This document shows, one piece after another, positions 22,757-35,122 of a stretch of DNA of 64,000 bases (position 1 is the stretch's first letter; every line of letters starts with the position of its first letter). A program made the position numbers and the translations under genes. The notes beneath the pieces are model-generated. The model saw only the letters and a list, made by a program, of their open reading frames with translations, was not told the origin of the DNA and did no database searches. Origin of the DNA: Coniella vitis. Its lineage: Eukaryota; Ascomycota; Sordariomycetes; Diaporthales; Schizoparmaceae. Where the stretch lies: contig WUJK01000002.1 in assembly GCA_011317545.1 (NCBI GenBank), forward strand, positions 1,674,001 to 1,738,000, in the 5' to 3' direction.

Positions 22757-23144
22757 TTTTGTTATTTTTTACGTTTTTTTTTTTCTTGATAAGAAAACCC
22801 CATGCATGATCAATCGATCAATCAAGCCAAAGCAAAGACTCTACATTTTTGTCTCTTTGAAATCTTGGGGTCAACATGGGTACATTACAACGCGTTCCAG
22901 CAGTGGACAAATATGTTGTGCAAAATGAAGGACAGTCTCACAATCCATCAGGGTGCATGCTCAGAAGTCAAGAGGACGAGGCTGTGGCACTGCTGCTCTG
23001 TATGATTCCCTCACTTGAGACAATCAAACGGACAAGTATGAAATAGCTCATTTTGCGTTTCTGTTTTCATCCGTGTGTAATGAGTTTGATTTTCTTGCTT
23101 AGCTAAAATGTCTACCAAAACCGGCACCAGGACATCTCTGCAGC
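22757..23144. other. Intergenic, 3' of 5S gene
   Basis: T-rich terminator region followed by AT-rich sequence. Nothing recognised. Confidence 0.5.
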
Positions 23145-23675
23145 CTACTTTATCCAAAAGATACTGCAAATGGACTGAGTAAGGCCAGTACTGCCGATCA
23201 TCGGTTTTGGTTGACAAGTGTGCTTTATAACAAGGCCGATAGTCTCCCCACGGCAATGCGGCCCTCGTAAGCGGAGTGTAGATGCAAAAACTTGGTGATA
23301 ACCCCGTGTCTTGTTGCGGATGGGGTTTCTATAAATCATACATGTGACTAATCCCATCGAGCGAGTGCCTTGGTAAACAAAAGATTGGGAAACGATGAAT
23401 AGCAAACGCAACTTTTCAGTGGTGAGAAATTGAAAAGAATCGAGGTTACACTTACACTGTATTGTCAAATATTGATGAAGAAGCGCCCTCTTGCTCTTTT
23501 GGATAAAAGACGTCTGGGGGTCAACGGATGCTATTCGATCTTGGAATATGAGCAATACGGCGTGTCGGTTATCATTGCTGTACTTGATAGCCCAGTCAAC
23601 AGGCATAGTAAACCCCCCTACACCTTGAGTATACTTTATAAAGAGGCCTGAAGCATATGGAGTCTGGAAAACCAT
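23145..23675 (-). pseudogene. Doubtful relic of a STAND/NB-ARC-type NTPase
   Basis: An open stretch of 176 codons. Near its start it reads QGVGGFTMPVDWAIKYSNDN followed by RHAVLLIFQDRIASVD. This loosely follows the fungal STAND pattern in which GGVGKT, an A-x-x-A/YA helix and then DAVFWI-AD occur with the same spacing. The P-loop lysine is missing, so it could not bind nucleotide in the usual way. The rest of the stretch is not recognised, and no in-frame N-terminal domain precedes it (a stop lies nine codons upstream of the first ATG). It may be a decayed fragment or chance. Confidence 0.25.
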
Positions 23676-25479
23676 GCGGTGCTCGGTGAGTCACTGCGGG
23701 GCCTCTTCCATATCAGTAGCAGCATAAATAGAAGTATATAATCCTCTTACTTGGAGTATCCAAGCCCGCCCACGGGCAACGTTGTCACAAGAGCGCTTCA
23801 CGTCACCCGAGGGTGGGCCTTTGCTGAACTCTCTACAGTATTAAAATGGGAGCCAGTTGTATCTTCATTGGACATCTCCCACAGACTCTCCTGTCGCTGC
23901 GGTAGAAAAAGCATGGGAACAAAGTCCACGTGAGCGTTTCTTGGATCAAAATCCTCTCCTTACATTGCAGCGTTAATTTGTATTTGGTGATGAAAGCCGG
24001 CCTTTCACACTTGTTGCATATGGGAGAAACACAGCTCAGACGCCATCGTGAATGTAGGGCGGTGACCGGATGGATAGCCATGAGTTAATGCAGACATTGT
24101 CAGATGTACTTCACAAGAGCCATGAGGATCAAACCAGCGATACTGGGCAGCAACTTCACATCGACCACCCGGCTGAAACAAAATAACACGACCGCTATAG
24201 TCAGACAACACACAAGGAAGCTCTGTGGTCCTGAATGACATCAAATATCGATAGCATGAAGATTAAAGCCACCCGGCCCCCCTCTCTTTCCGGCAGCGGC
24301 TCGCCATCTCGTCTCTGTGTGTGTGTAAAGGTGAGCGGCGTGTGGTGCGCACTTCTTTTCTGTCGTGGCTTTCTTTGGCTTGGCTTCCTGGCCCATGACG
24401 GAACAAGGGTTACGTTTTGGAGATGTAGATGGTTCCTGATTAGGCGATGAGTCTTCCGATTGGACAATGTGTGTTGTGTTAGAAGCTGCTTAGCGTCATG
24501 CTGGAGCTGTATACTATGTAAGGCGAGCTGGGGAGTCACAAAGAGAATTCCAGGTGTTCTGTTGTGTGGCTGCCAGTAAGAAGGCCCATCACAGGGAGCA
24601 AGCCGGTTTAATACTCCAGATATACGGTTCGTCATCCCTGAGGATACATGGAAGCGTGGTCTAACAAACACTGTACACCACGCGGTTCTGACTGGACCGT
24701 TGAGATGCAAAACTCACCCACACCGTAAAAACAGGCACTCATGACTCACTTGGGGGGGGTCGAGGTGTTCCTGACTGAGAGTGAGGCGGGTTGAGATGCT
24801 CTCCAGGATTCATGTTGCCGCGTGGAAACGGGCCAGAGAAAGATGGGACGGAAGACGGGCTCAAAGCAGCCAGCAGCAGACTCGCACCATGGGGATTCAG
24901 CATGGGAAAGGAGAGGAAATGCATGGACTAGCGATTAGCGCCAGGAGAAACATGCACAGAAGCATTCCATCCGCCCTAGAAGCTTCTTAGTGCATGCAGC
25001 CCTGCTGATTGGTTGACGGGCGAGCCACCATCCTATACTAGTACTACTGTATATATAGTAGTCAGCATACTAAGATACTTTGGCTCGTGCTTTTTGATTC
25101 TCAACGCTTCGGCCCAAGGACGTGCAGACTGATAAATGCGATAACTTTATTTCATGTTGGCTCTGCAGCAATGCTGGAAAAGGCTCCCACTGCCAGATAA
25201 GCAGCCTCTTGCCGACTTGCTTTCCGGCCTCAGCGAGGCGCCAGCGTGCTCAGCTCCCGCAGAACGAGCGCGGGAGCTGCCAGACGTGCATTGAAAGCGG
25301 CGGCTCGTCTCCACTGGCGTCAAGCCTCACCCTCGCCTCGGCCGGATAAACCCCCCTGAAACTTTAACCTAGGCTGCCTGTAGAGGTGGATCGACTTGTG
25401 CCAAGTTATCGCAGTAAAAACAACTTTTTGTTGGTTTGGTTTTTCCGGTCTCTGATACTCATTGTCAGAGCAGTGAAGA

Positions 25480-25505
25480 AAGAGAGAGAGAGAGAGAGAG
25501 AGAGA
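25480..25505 (+). repeat. (AG)n microsatellite
   Basis: Uninterrupted AG dinucleotide run of about 12 units. Confidence 0.95.
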
Positions 25506-25571
25506 ATGAGAGAAGCCCAAGTGAATTGGGGTTTCCCACATGGAACCAGGTCCCATCAAGCAAGGAGGTCG

Positions 25572-25612
<41 letters not shown>
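25572..25612 (+). repeat. (TGTC)n microsatellite
   Basis: About ten tandem TGTC units, intergenic. Confidence 0.95.
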
Positions 25613-26769
25613 TTTGCAATCTTGCAACTCTCCTAGTAGAGGCCCAAGAACATTGCTAGCTATGACAACGGTGTCTGGGCGGCCCCTCCCCCCCAAGCCA
25701 AGCAGAATACTGTAATTGCTTCCACGCCAACCGGGCCCCGTGGTGTGCACTCTCGCGCGTGGATAGCAGAAGCCATGGACTGCCGTATCAAGCCTGGAGG
25801 AGAGAGAGAGGGCTCTGGCTAGTCGTCTCTGAAACAAGCGACGGGATACGAGGTCCTAGTCATTGTTAACGTGCTGATTGGGTTGGAAGAAACCCAAGAG
25901 ATTGCCAGTCAGGCCGCAACGGCCGAGCCCTCCAGAGACGCTGTATATCTGCCATGCCAGCTTTTCTTTCCTTCTTTCGGCGATAGTGCCCTGCCCAGGT
26001 GGCAGCTGAGATTCACGGGGCCCAGAAGAGACGCAAGACACACGCACGCCTGCTCCAGTTTTTCGATTTCAGCGCAGAAATGAGACCCGGTCGTTTGTTC
26101 CGAGAAGGGGCCACAGCTCCATATTGTTTGTCTTCATCCGTCTCAGTGGCAGTGAGCATGTATGATGAGCCTCTACTCTCTCACCTCCGCCGTCTCTCTC
26201 TCTCCTTCTGCGAACACCGGTGAGCTCTCTCAACCCGACTCAGACTCGGCCTTCTCACCATCAACGTCACACGTATCATCATCATCATCATCATCAAACT
26301 CATCATCCACCCCGGCAAAAGCAAGAACAGCACATCCACACTCACCACCGCTCTTCACAAACCAGACCAAACCAGTCGAGGCCCAACTGGGCAGATCCCT
26401 CCTGCTGGCTCGGCACCAACGCCCCATTTTGGCGCGACAGGATAGTGCTGGGCCCTCCCGAATTTCCCATCGGGCACTAACAATCGGTGGAGCCCTGGAG
26501 CAGGAACATGCCTGGGAACGCTTTTTGGTGGGCCCCGCCCAAAAGTCAAAAACGCTTCGCTGGGTTGGTGGGCAGAGCAAAGTATTTACATATCAGCCGC
26601 CGCGCTGGCTCTTTTTGTGGTGAGCTGGCGAAGCATCTTTGCATTCTATTCTTTCCAGCATTCACATACAACAGAATACAAAGTTGAACAATTCGGTCCT
26701 TTTGGAACCTATAAGCTTTTTTTTTTTTTTTTTTTTCATCTTGCTCCGTGCTATATACTCCCTCTCCCC

Positions 26770-26832
26770 CACTCACTCTCCCACTCACTCTCCCACTCAC
26801 TCTCCCACTCACTCTCACACTCACTTTCACAC
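26770..26832 (+). repeat. 12-base minisatellite (CACTCACTCTCC)
   Basis: Five tandem copies of a 12-base unit. The last two copies drift (CACTCACTCTCA, CACTCACTTTCA). Confidence 0.92.
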
Positions 26833-27132
26833 TTTCTCTCTTCGAGTCTTATACTCAACAAAGTTGTACTGAAACTGAACCGCTTCGAGTCAACATCATC
26901 ACGCTTTGGCTTTCAACCATCGTTTACCACCACCACTACTACTACTACTACTCTTGACAGATCTCCCCGATTCAGTCGTTAGTGGGTTGGGGACAAAAAT
27001 ATCGAGGCTGTCAACAGTGAGCCTGAGGAGCAACGCAACCAACGCCCGCGGTTCCATCCTCTTCATTCTTCCTCAAGGCTCACGATTCAAAAAAAGAATA
27101 AAAAAGATTAGAACAATATCCACACAAAGACG

Positions 27133-28740
27133 ATGGCATCAGCAACTCTGGAGGACATGGAAACGGCGGCCCGCTGCCTCCTGCAGGTCATCAAGGACAC
27201 GCCTGAGCTAAAGGGCACCAAGATCGCCATCGCTGGAGACATTGCTGTGCGGAAATACCTGGGCGAGGCCAGACAGCAAGGCCTTGTTCGTTCAGGAGTA
27301 AGCCCATTCATTATATCCACCATCACAAACGGAAAAGGATCATGAGGACTTTTCACTATCCGGAACAACCACTAACCAATATCACAACCCCCCCAGCAGA
27401 GCATCGATCTCATCACAAACTCAACCACTTCAGCCTCTCTTCTGCGCAAGAAACTCCTCCAGCACCCCATGACGCCCCTGACCGTCTCCTCGGAACAGCT
27501 CCTCTACTATCAGGCCTCCTCCTCCTCCTCCTCCTCCCCCTCCTCCTCCTCTTCTCCATCATCGTCTACCTCTGCGTCTTCCCCACCCAGCCGCCCATCA
27601 ACCTCTGCGGCCTCACCACGACCGCCACGCATCGAAATCCGCATCACCCCTGAAATGTTCTGCCCGTACCTCCCCAGCGCAGCGACGCTCGTCCACGACC
27701 TCAAGACCGCGGCCCCGGACGCGGCCCTCCCGTACATCTCCCTCCAGGACCTCGTCGTCTTCAAGATGGACGCCTGCGGCCTGCGCGACTCGCCCCAGGG
27801 CAAGCAGGCCGAGGCGCGCGACGCCGCCGACCTGCTCGAAGTCGCCGCCAAGCACTGCGCCCTGGACCTCAACCCGGCGCAGCTGCGCGTCGTCGACGAG
27901 TGTCTGGGCGACATCCTGCGCCACGCGCTGCCGGCCGGCCCGCCCGGCTCCAAGGGCACCGACAGGCAGAGCAAGGCCTGGTGGCAGGCGCGGCTGACGG
28001 GCAAATGCGACCCGGATGCCCGCAAAGAGGCAAAGGATGTCCTCTCCGACATGCTCGACAGCATGAATGTGAGCGATGGCGGCAGCGGCGGCGGTAGTGG
28101 CAGCGGCAGCGGCAGCGGCAGTGGCGGCAATGAGACGACAGCCTCGAGCGGCAACAACAAGCGGTGGTCGCTGGGTTTCCCGAGCCGTTCCTCCACCATC
28201 AGCTCCAAGTCGTCGGCATCCTCGTCTTCATCTTCATCGTCGTCATCCTCCTCCTCCTCCTCCTCGGCCGCCTCGTCCATGGACTCGTTCAGCGCAGGCT
28301 GCTTCGGCAACTTCACCACTTCGCCCACCGCCACCTCGCCGCCCGCGTCCACTTCCTCCTCTTCCTCCTCCTCCTCCTCCTACGCCCTCACCAGCCCGCT
28401 CGAGGGCACCCGGCCGTGCAGCTCGCCCAAAGACCCCCAGCTCACGTGCGCCGTCCCTGCGTCGTCGACTCGGCCCCGCAAGTTCAGCACATCGGGCCAC
28501 CACAGCCCCACCAAAGCGTTGCACTCGCACGCGCGCAAAAAGACGGCGGATTATGGACACCCGCGACGACACAGCCAGATCCTGGGGTACCAGAATGGCG
28601 ATCACCATAACAACAATAACAACGGCGGCGGCGGCGGCGGCAACATGGACTCGCCTGGGTTGACGCTCACGGGACGGTTCGAGTCGACACCTGGTGTGGA
28701 TAGCAACCTTTACTCCTCAAACAGGGGATCTTACTTTTGA
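27133..28740 (+). CDS. Nucleotidyltransferase-fold-like protein with disordered Ser/Gly-rich tail
   Basis: Exon 27133-27297, an intron with GTAAGC donor and CACTAAC branch site, then an exon from 27397 or 27400 (two CAG/AG acceptors three bases apart) to 28740. The product is 501 or 502 residues. Residues 1-230 look globular: KIAIAGDIAVRKYLGEARQQ, then SIDLITN after the intron, a helix, a Ser run, IEIRITPEMFCPYLP, and YISLQDLVVFKMDACGLRD...DAADLLEVA. This order resembles minimal or AbiEii-like nucleotidyltransferases (GG-A-R start, hDh strand, then s-leDL--lKl and R-kD-aDl--l). The canonical GS and paired Asp motifs are absent, so activity is doubtful. The remaining half is low in complexity, with Gly-Ser, Ser-only and Asn/Gly runs. 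I know no named function. Fold assignment is my inference. Confidence 0.8.
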
Positions 28741-29237
28741 ATTGTTTTTCTTTTTTTAAAAATTCTTTTTTTGGTTTCTTTGGTTGTTCTTATTCTTGCA
28801 AAACTTTCTAGTTTAATTTGCCGTCATCTTCAATTGTCAATACGTTTTCTTTTTCTTCATGCCATGTACAAAGAAACCGGAAAGAGAAAAGAGAGAATCA
28901 GATACCAAAGGCCCGACCTTCAAGACATGGACACGATCTTGGACGAAAAGTGTTTTTTTTTTTTTGTAGCATGTTGCAAATACGTTACGGAACGGGGAAC
29001 AACAAAGGCAGCAAAAATGCGCATTGCAAAAAAAGGAGAAAAAGGTTTTGGGAAAAGTTTTGAAAAGGGTTTTCTTTTTTTCTGTTATTAATCATTTTTC
29101 TTTCTTTTCTGTTTCCTGTTTTTCTGCTGGGAAGTTTGGAAGGGGAAAAAAGAAGGCATCTCATGTATATTGTCTTTGCGTTGAGGTTGACATCAACGCT
29201 GTGTTCATACCCCTTTTTACTGTAAAAAAGATTGATT

Positions 29238-29265
29238 GATAGATAGATAGATAGATAGATAGATA
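29238..29265 (+). repeat. (GATA)n microsatellite
   Basis: About seven tandem GATA units following a shorter GATT run. Confidence 0.93.
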
Positions 29266-29596
29266 TACCCAGGGTAGAATAAGTCTTAGAGATAGATTTA
29301 TATAGTACATAACATTATGTAGATATTCCTCATTTAGTACTTATATAGTAGTTAGATAGACTCTCGTGGTTTGATCACAATACAGCATTGTTCGAGCCAG
29401 CAATATGTCAAATCTGAGTTTTTCTCTTGTCTTTAACTTGTAAATAACGCCAACTTGGAACGTACACCCCTTTTTTTTGCTCTCTGTCATCATAAGAAAA
29501 CCAGATTCCGTCTGCTCCATCCCAAGCATGCATTTCTTTCCTCGGCCACATTCCTTTTGACAGACAACTAGATAGATTTGATACCACCCTTTTTAT

Positions 29597-29631
<35 letters not shown>

Positions 29632-29664
29632 AACATATATATATATATATATATATACATATAT
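29597..29664 (+). repeat. Compound (TC)n(AC)n(AT)n microsatellite
   Basis: Three adjoining dinucleotide blocks just past the bestrophin-like gene's stop. Confidence 0.93.
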
Positions 29665-29671
29665 TCTTTCT

Positions 29672-31186
29672 TCAAACCTCCTCCAATAACGGCGTATCCT
29701 CAGTCGGCACCCCGGTGTTCACCCTCGTGGTAGCCCGCGTGCTCGCCTTGACCCGCAGCGCCTCGCGAATCTCGGCCACGCTGCGGTCCTGCCATGCGTC
29801 AAAGCCCGTCAGACTCAGCGGGTACAGCACCTTGTTTGTCGCATTGTGCATCCAGTCCGTGACATCGGGCGCCGGGCAGCGCGTCAAGACATCCAGGTCG
29901 GCCGACAGGTCGCGGCAGTACTGCTCGAGCGGCAGGTCGTTGACGTCGGTGCCAAAGGGGTCTTCAATCTCGCGGCCGATGCGCTCAAAGGACAGGACAA
30001 TGTAGGCGGCGAACAGCGTGCCGGGCACGGTCAGCCAGCCCAGGAAGTTCCACAGCTGGAGGGGCAGGAGGAGGACGTAGACCCAGGTGACCTGGGCAAT
30101 GGCGATGCTGTAGGCGATGGGGATGGGCGTGTCCGAGATGCGCTCGAGCCCGGCCTGGATTTCGTTGAGGTTCGTGATGCAGCTCATGGCGGAGCCCTGG
30201 TGCAGGCCGTCGAGCGTCTGTTCCTCGACAATGTGTTTGACGTAGGTGGAGAGGTAAGTCAGAATTTCCAGAGGGAGATTGCCGAGGTTCTCGGTGGCGT
30301 TGTCAATGACCTCGCGCGGGTCCTCGACAGTGAGAGGAAGGCCCAGATATTCAGCGGCGCTATGATTTGCGTGTTAACATGATGGGGCGCCCTGAGCCTC
30401 TCTGCACGCCGAGGGGGACACAAAGAAAAAGAAAAGCCGGGATAGATAGTCTTACTAAAACCATTTGCTCTTGGGCTTGCGGATCAGAGCAGCCTGGTTG
30501 GCACGCCCAGCCATGGTATCGAGATGGACGACCAACGGCGCCAGATCGAGGTACATGGTCGCGGGCTCAAAGCGCTGGCGGTGCTTGAGCGCAACGGCAA
30601 AGGCATTCAGCAGATTGATGGCCGACAACTTGCCGAGCAAGTCCTGCTTGCCCAGCTCTTCCGACTGCGCGTGGCGCTCGCGCACAAAGACCCAGATGAT
30701 GCGCGCCAGCACGCGCGAGTTGAGCTGCAGCGCCGTCCAGTATTTGCTGCCGTCGCTGTAGCGCTCATAGGCGGTCGAGAAGCGGAAGGAGAGGGCCAGA
30801 CCGACGATGAAACCCAGCACCGTCAACAGAATCGAGTTGATGCCCAGGTCATAGACATACTCGCACACAGCCGTGATGGCGGCCGCCCAGATGCTGACAA
30901 AGACCAGGGGCGCAATGATCTTGGGCAGCACGCTCCCGTACAAGCGCAGGCACAGCGGTATGCGGCTGAACTGGCGAATGTCACGGGGGCCCTCCCAGTA
31001 CTCGTCCAAGTCTGGCTCGAACGAGTGGATGGGCTTCAGGCCGCGCGGAGCGTAAAAGTCGTGGTGCTTCCAGGTCGGGCCGCGCGTGGTGCCCGATGGA
31101 GAGGGCGTTGAGAGCCCGCTGGCGCTGCTGGCAAAGCTAGTGCCGCGGAAACTGCTGCTCCCGCGCAGGGTGTTTGCGGCCGACAT
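29672..31186 (-). CDS. Bestrophin-like (UPF0187/RFP-TM) chloride channel
   Basis: Exons 31186-30456 and 30359-29672 are joined across a 96-base intron (GTAAGA...CATAG). The junction TA|C gives FYAAEYLGLPL and 472 residues. I start at MSAANTLRGSSSF rather than an ATG 49 codons upstream, since the upstream part reads like leader sequence. A Ser/Gly-rich N-terminus is followed by hydrophobic helices (IIAPLVFVSIWAAAITAVCEY; ILLTVLGFIVGLALSFRF). The bestrophin-type motifs are STAYERYSDGSKYW and, in exon 2, IEDPFGTDVNDLPLEQYC, which also lies after membrane segments (TWVYVLLLPLQLW). The protein ends with an acidic dileucine-like tail, EDTPLLEEV. Family members form pentameric anion channels. In fungi the membrane and regulation are largely unstudied. 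Confidence 0.9.
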
Positions 31187-33143
31187 GGTGTGGTGGGAAT
31201 ATGTCCTCTGACTTGCCTCCGGGGTCGTGCTTGAGGCTGGCCGCTCCTGGCTCGTTGGACCTGCTGCGGCAAAATCAAGGGCGATATCAAGCAACGACTG
31301 GCCCGGCGCTTGGTGCTTGTGAGAAACACACACAAAAACAGAAAACGTGACCCTTTAAGAGACAAAAGAAACCCATCTGAGCAGCCAGCAGCCTAGCAAC
31401 GAGGCGCTCTGGCCAAGCACCCGATGGGCCCTCGTCCATTGCGCAAAAACTAAAAGAGCAGTGGTGGGTCAGGACAGCGCGTGTTGTGGACACGGCGGTG
31501 AGCAGGGGCCACGATGTTCCAACGAGAGCTCCCCGTCCACTCGTTCGTCTGATTGGATTGGCGTGTCTCCTGGGAATAATCGGCTGGGTGATTCTTCATG
31601 TACGAGAACGGGGGGCCTCTCGTAATCCACGTGGCAGTTGAGAATGCTGGCCGCCGTTATTCCGATTGATCGTGTCACGGCGGTCAGCCACTTTGTTGTT
31701 GTTTTGGCTGGTGTTGTTTGTTTGGGTGGAAATCCTTCTTATAGTGGAGTCGAACCAAGGCTGTGTTCCGGGTAGCCGTTGCATGACTTACATAGTAAGG
31801 ATCGTCAAGATATCCACCTCAGCTGAAAGGAGGATTTGATACATAGAACTACTATGCACCAGAGTGTGTGCTACCCTGTGTAGTAGTCGGCCTTTTCCCC
31901 TTGTCCTTTCCTTGCAATATCAAAGACTCTGCTTGGTACTCCTCTGCCATCTTTGCAGTCCGGCCTACCAGATATAGATAGGTCTTCAGTCCGTTCACCA
32001 CGGCTGCGGGTATGACTATCTGCGGTCAAGACGCCACGCAATTTGCCAAAAGTTTGACCAGTGATTTTTGTGCTATACATAGTAAAGGTACTCGACACGA
32101 CCGTAAAAATGACTTGGTCGAAGCAGTAAAGCAAGTATATAGTCTGGAGGATCGAGCTCGCAAGTGCTAAAACACCTTGCAAGTACAAAGTCTACATCTG
32201 AGCAAACACTGAAGCAACAGCGAGATATGTTCCTGCATTTTTACGATCAAGCTTCGCTCTGCCAGGCAGTTCTCTCGATGCTATGCTTGTCAAGTGTGCT
32301 GAAGACTCAGTCTCTGCTTCGGGGCTGCGTCCAGGCCAATGTCAGGCGATGTCTGGTGTGTTGAGGGCGTTACTGACTGCTGCAGCTGCAGCTTGAAGAC
32401 AGCACCTCAGTCCTCGGCCGCGGACTTCACCAGATGAGATGCAGTCTCCAACGATGCGTCGGTTCTAGACGCTAAAGACCAAGGCAACAGGGAACGATTG
32501 TGGGCTGATGCGTGCGCTGTTGGGTGCGGAGGTTGGTTGATTGATCGGTTCTCATTCTTCCTGACCGACAGAAACTGTTAATCAGGCATTTCCAACCGAG
32601 TATGTAACAACAACGGCAAAGACATCACCAAGGTTGATGAAAGATGGGTGTGAATTGTGGCATAGTCCAGGAGGAGATCCAAAGGGAAGAGAGCAGCGCG
32701 AAAAGTGAACTGAACAGCGAGCTAGAATTGACGTTATCAGGGTTAGGGTTCAAGACCCCTACTCCCAAAATTGACGTATCACGAAGCCACTTTCTGGATT
32801 CTGCAACAACACCAGCACCACCACACTGACACACACACACACATGCTGGGAATCTTATGAGTAAGTGCTCGTGGATGGCTGTTGGTGCGCATTTGAGCAA
32901 TTGGACGTATTTGGTCAACGGTCAAAGTCCTTTCCATTCTTTTGAGGCCTCAAAAATCCCTTCCCTTTGGGTTTTGATACATTGCTTTTCTTTCTTTCTT
33001 TTCTTTAATTTTTCCCCACGTTAGAGACATTTTCTATTTCCCTTCTTGGACAATTCTGCAATCTGCCACGAACTGCTGCGCTCTTGCTCAACGCTCCCAC
33101 TGCAAAAATCTCTCACAAAACACCGCCTGCACAGCATCTCACC
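31187..33143. other. Divergent intergenic region
   Basis: Shared upstream region of the bestrophin-like and DUF1308 genes. Holds TACATAGTA copies at 31789 and 32076. A single TTAGGGTT at about 32732 is too short to be telomeric. No gene seen. Confidence 0.6.
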
Positions 33144-35122
33144 ATGCAAAATGACGATCAAGTGGCCGCGCTCGGCAACGCAACCATCGCCCGCATCGAC
33201 GCCCTGCTCGGCGAGCTGGACTTTCTGACCGTAGCCTGGAAGCGGAAACTGGAAGCTGCCACGAAGCTGGAGCGGAGGGAACAGCCGGACCCCATACCGG
33301 GTCTCCACGACTTTATCGTTTCCATCAAGGGCGCCAGGAGCTCGGTGCAACGCGTGCTCCGACTCAGAGAGACGGCTGCGTTGCGACAAGAAACCAGGGA
33401 TAACACCGGCACCACCCAGGAAGAACGAGACAACAAGGACCGCATAGTCATCCAGGGCTGTGGATTCGCTCCCTTCCAGCAACAGTGGGATGCCATCAAG
33501 CGCACCCATGGCTTGCTGGCCTTTCGCCGCCGATTTGCCGGCAAGAATGGCAAGTTGGGACCGACCATTGATGCTGTGGTCCAAGATGGAACAGAGTGGC
33601 TGCGTGTCTCGACTGTCACACAAAAGAAACTCATCTACCAGATAGCGCAGGAAGGCTGGCATCCAGACGACTCATCCGACGAAGAAGAAGAAGACGATGA
33701 CGACGCTGGATCGGACGACAGCGACGACGACGACGACGACAATACCGGCATTGAACTTATCAAGACCACCAAGCAACTCGTCCAAGCAGCGCGCGCACAC
33801 CGCTGCAACACGCGGATTCCAAAGATCCGACTTGTGCTGCCCAACCTTTCGCTGGGACGTGCGAGTGCCATTGACAAGATCATCAACAAGGTCCGCAATC
33901 TAGGCAAATCCACAAAGCAAGAGGGAACCGTTGATATTATCGTGGACTGTGCGGAAGGCCCCTTTCTGCAGCAGCCAATACCTCCCCTGGAGCAGGCGAT
34001 TGCGCATCTCTTTCGCGACACCAATCAGGACCGCCTCACCTCGACGGTGAATTTGGAGCTTACGCTTATCCTCAGTCTCGTGTCTGACATTGCCCACGCC
34101 CATATCCAGCCGCAAGAATGGTACTCGCGCCAGACTCTTTCCCATATAGAAGACGAAACCCACGCACCTGGGGTCAGACTTCAAGGCCTCTACAAGGCGT
34201 TAAGCGGACGACATCTACAGTGTACCCAGGAAGTGGCCCGGGAGGTCCGGAATATTGTGGATGACTTGGGCACTGAGGCCACAAAGGCGCGCACATTGCT
34301 ATACTTTGGGCGCCAAAGTATGGACGATGGATTCCTCACACCTCGTAGCCAGATCACAGGCAGCGCAAATGGTGGTGATGGTGGCGCTGCTACAGACGAG
34401 AAAGATTCTGGTTTGTCCAGAGCAGCAGTCTGCGAACAGCTCGTGGAGCAGCTCCGACAGCTGTCTCAGTATCCAGTCCCTGATGGGCTCCAGTTACCAA
34501 TTGAAATCATTGGAGACGACGAGTTCAACCACGAAGACTATCCAGCGTTGATCGAGGCCGGTAAGCTTCCCGCGGTCGCAGCCAAGGTGTGGACCAAGCT
34601 CGACAGATCCTACAACAGGTCTTGCTACCTGTGGGGCTGGCTGCAAGATATTACCACCGTCTCTTCAAATAACCTCAACACCAGGCTCATTGATGCTGTT
34701 GTGGACAAGGTTCGTACACACACACACACACATACACATACACCCCCCCCCTCTGAAAAATGTGGAGAGGGTGCCTCTGGACCATTATGCTTACTGACAA
34801 TGCTACGCTCGCTTTTCAGGGGCGAACTAATGCTCTCGAGGTTGGTCCACGGCTATATCTTAGTACGCTCGCCATTAGCATCAACACGGCAAGGCCTTGT
34901 CCCACAGACAAGTGGGATCAGATCAAGGAGGCTAAACATGAGCGCAAAGAAGCGAGGACCAAGGAGGCCAAGCAGATGAAGGCCGCGGGAACGTGGGGCC
35001 CCAGCCTCGGGATTCCAGTCAAATGGGACGAGAAACAGCTCCAGCGACAGGATATACGCAGGAAGAAAGGTGCAAGCAGCACTGAAGCAACTGTATCGCC
35101 AGCGTCTGCCTCCAGAGTTTGA
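33144..35122 (+). CDS. DUF1308 (C7orf25/UPF0415-like) protein
   Basis: Exon 33144-34709, a 110-base intron (GTTCGT...TTTTCAG) holding a CA repeat and a C run, then exon 34820-35122, giving 622 residues. The start ATG sits in a TCACCATGC context. The first 110 residues are helical (IDALLGELDFLTVAWKRKLEAA). An acidic Glu/Asp/Ser block follows near residues 175-200. The DUF1308 core includes the VNLELTLILSLVSDIAHAHI stretch and ALSGRHLQCTQEVAREV, close to residues 300-370. The second exon begins GRTNALEVGPRLYLSTLAIS and ends in a Lys-rich helix. The family is conserved from fungi to vertebrates, with no established biochemical role in fungi that I know of. It is the only gene here on the same strand as its downstream neighbour. 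Confidence 0.85.
34716..34741 (+). repeat. (AC)n microsatellite in an intron
   Basis: CA/AC dinucleotide run just inside the donor of the DUF1308 gene intron, followed by a C run. Confidence 0.9.

Larger units (their letters stand above)
23676..27132. other. Intergenic, upstream of nucleotidyltransferase-like gene
   Basis: No gene recognised. Contains an (AG)n run, a (TGTC)n run, a 12-base minisatellite, an ATC run near 26276-26300, a T18 run near 26717 and a CTA run near 26932. The last 500 bases look like the C/T-rich promoter and leader of the gene at 27133. Confidence 0.5.
28741..29671. other. Convergent intergenic spacer with microsatellites
   Basis: A/T-rich 3' flanks with T and A homopolymers, a GATA repeat and a compound CT/CA/TA repeat. 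No gene seen. Confidence 0.7.

Noticed and set aside
24201..24710. 169-codon minus-strand frame
   Set aside because: Basic and repetitive composition without hydrophobic core pattern; likely chance.
25480..25612. Regular repeats considered as a CRISPR-like array
   Set aside because: They are simple AG and TGTC microsatellites without unique spacers, in a eukaryotic genome.
32725..32755. Telomere-like TTAGGGTT and B-box-like GGTTCAAGACC
   Set aside because: Only one and a half telomere units, and the T stem has three pairs with no A box upstream, so neither telomere nor tRNA is supported.
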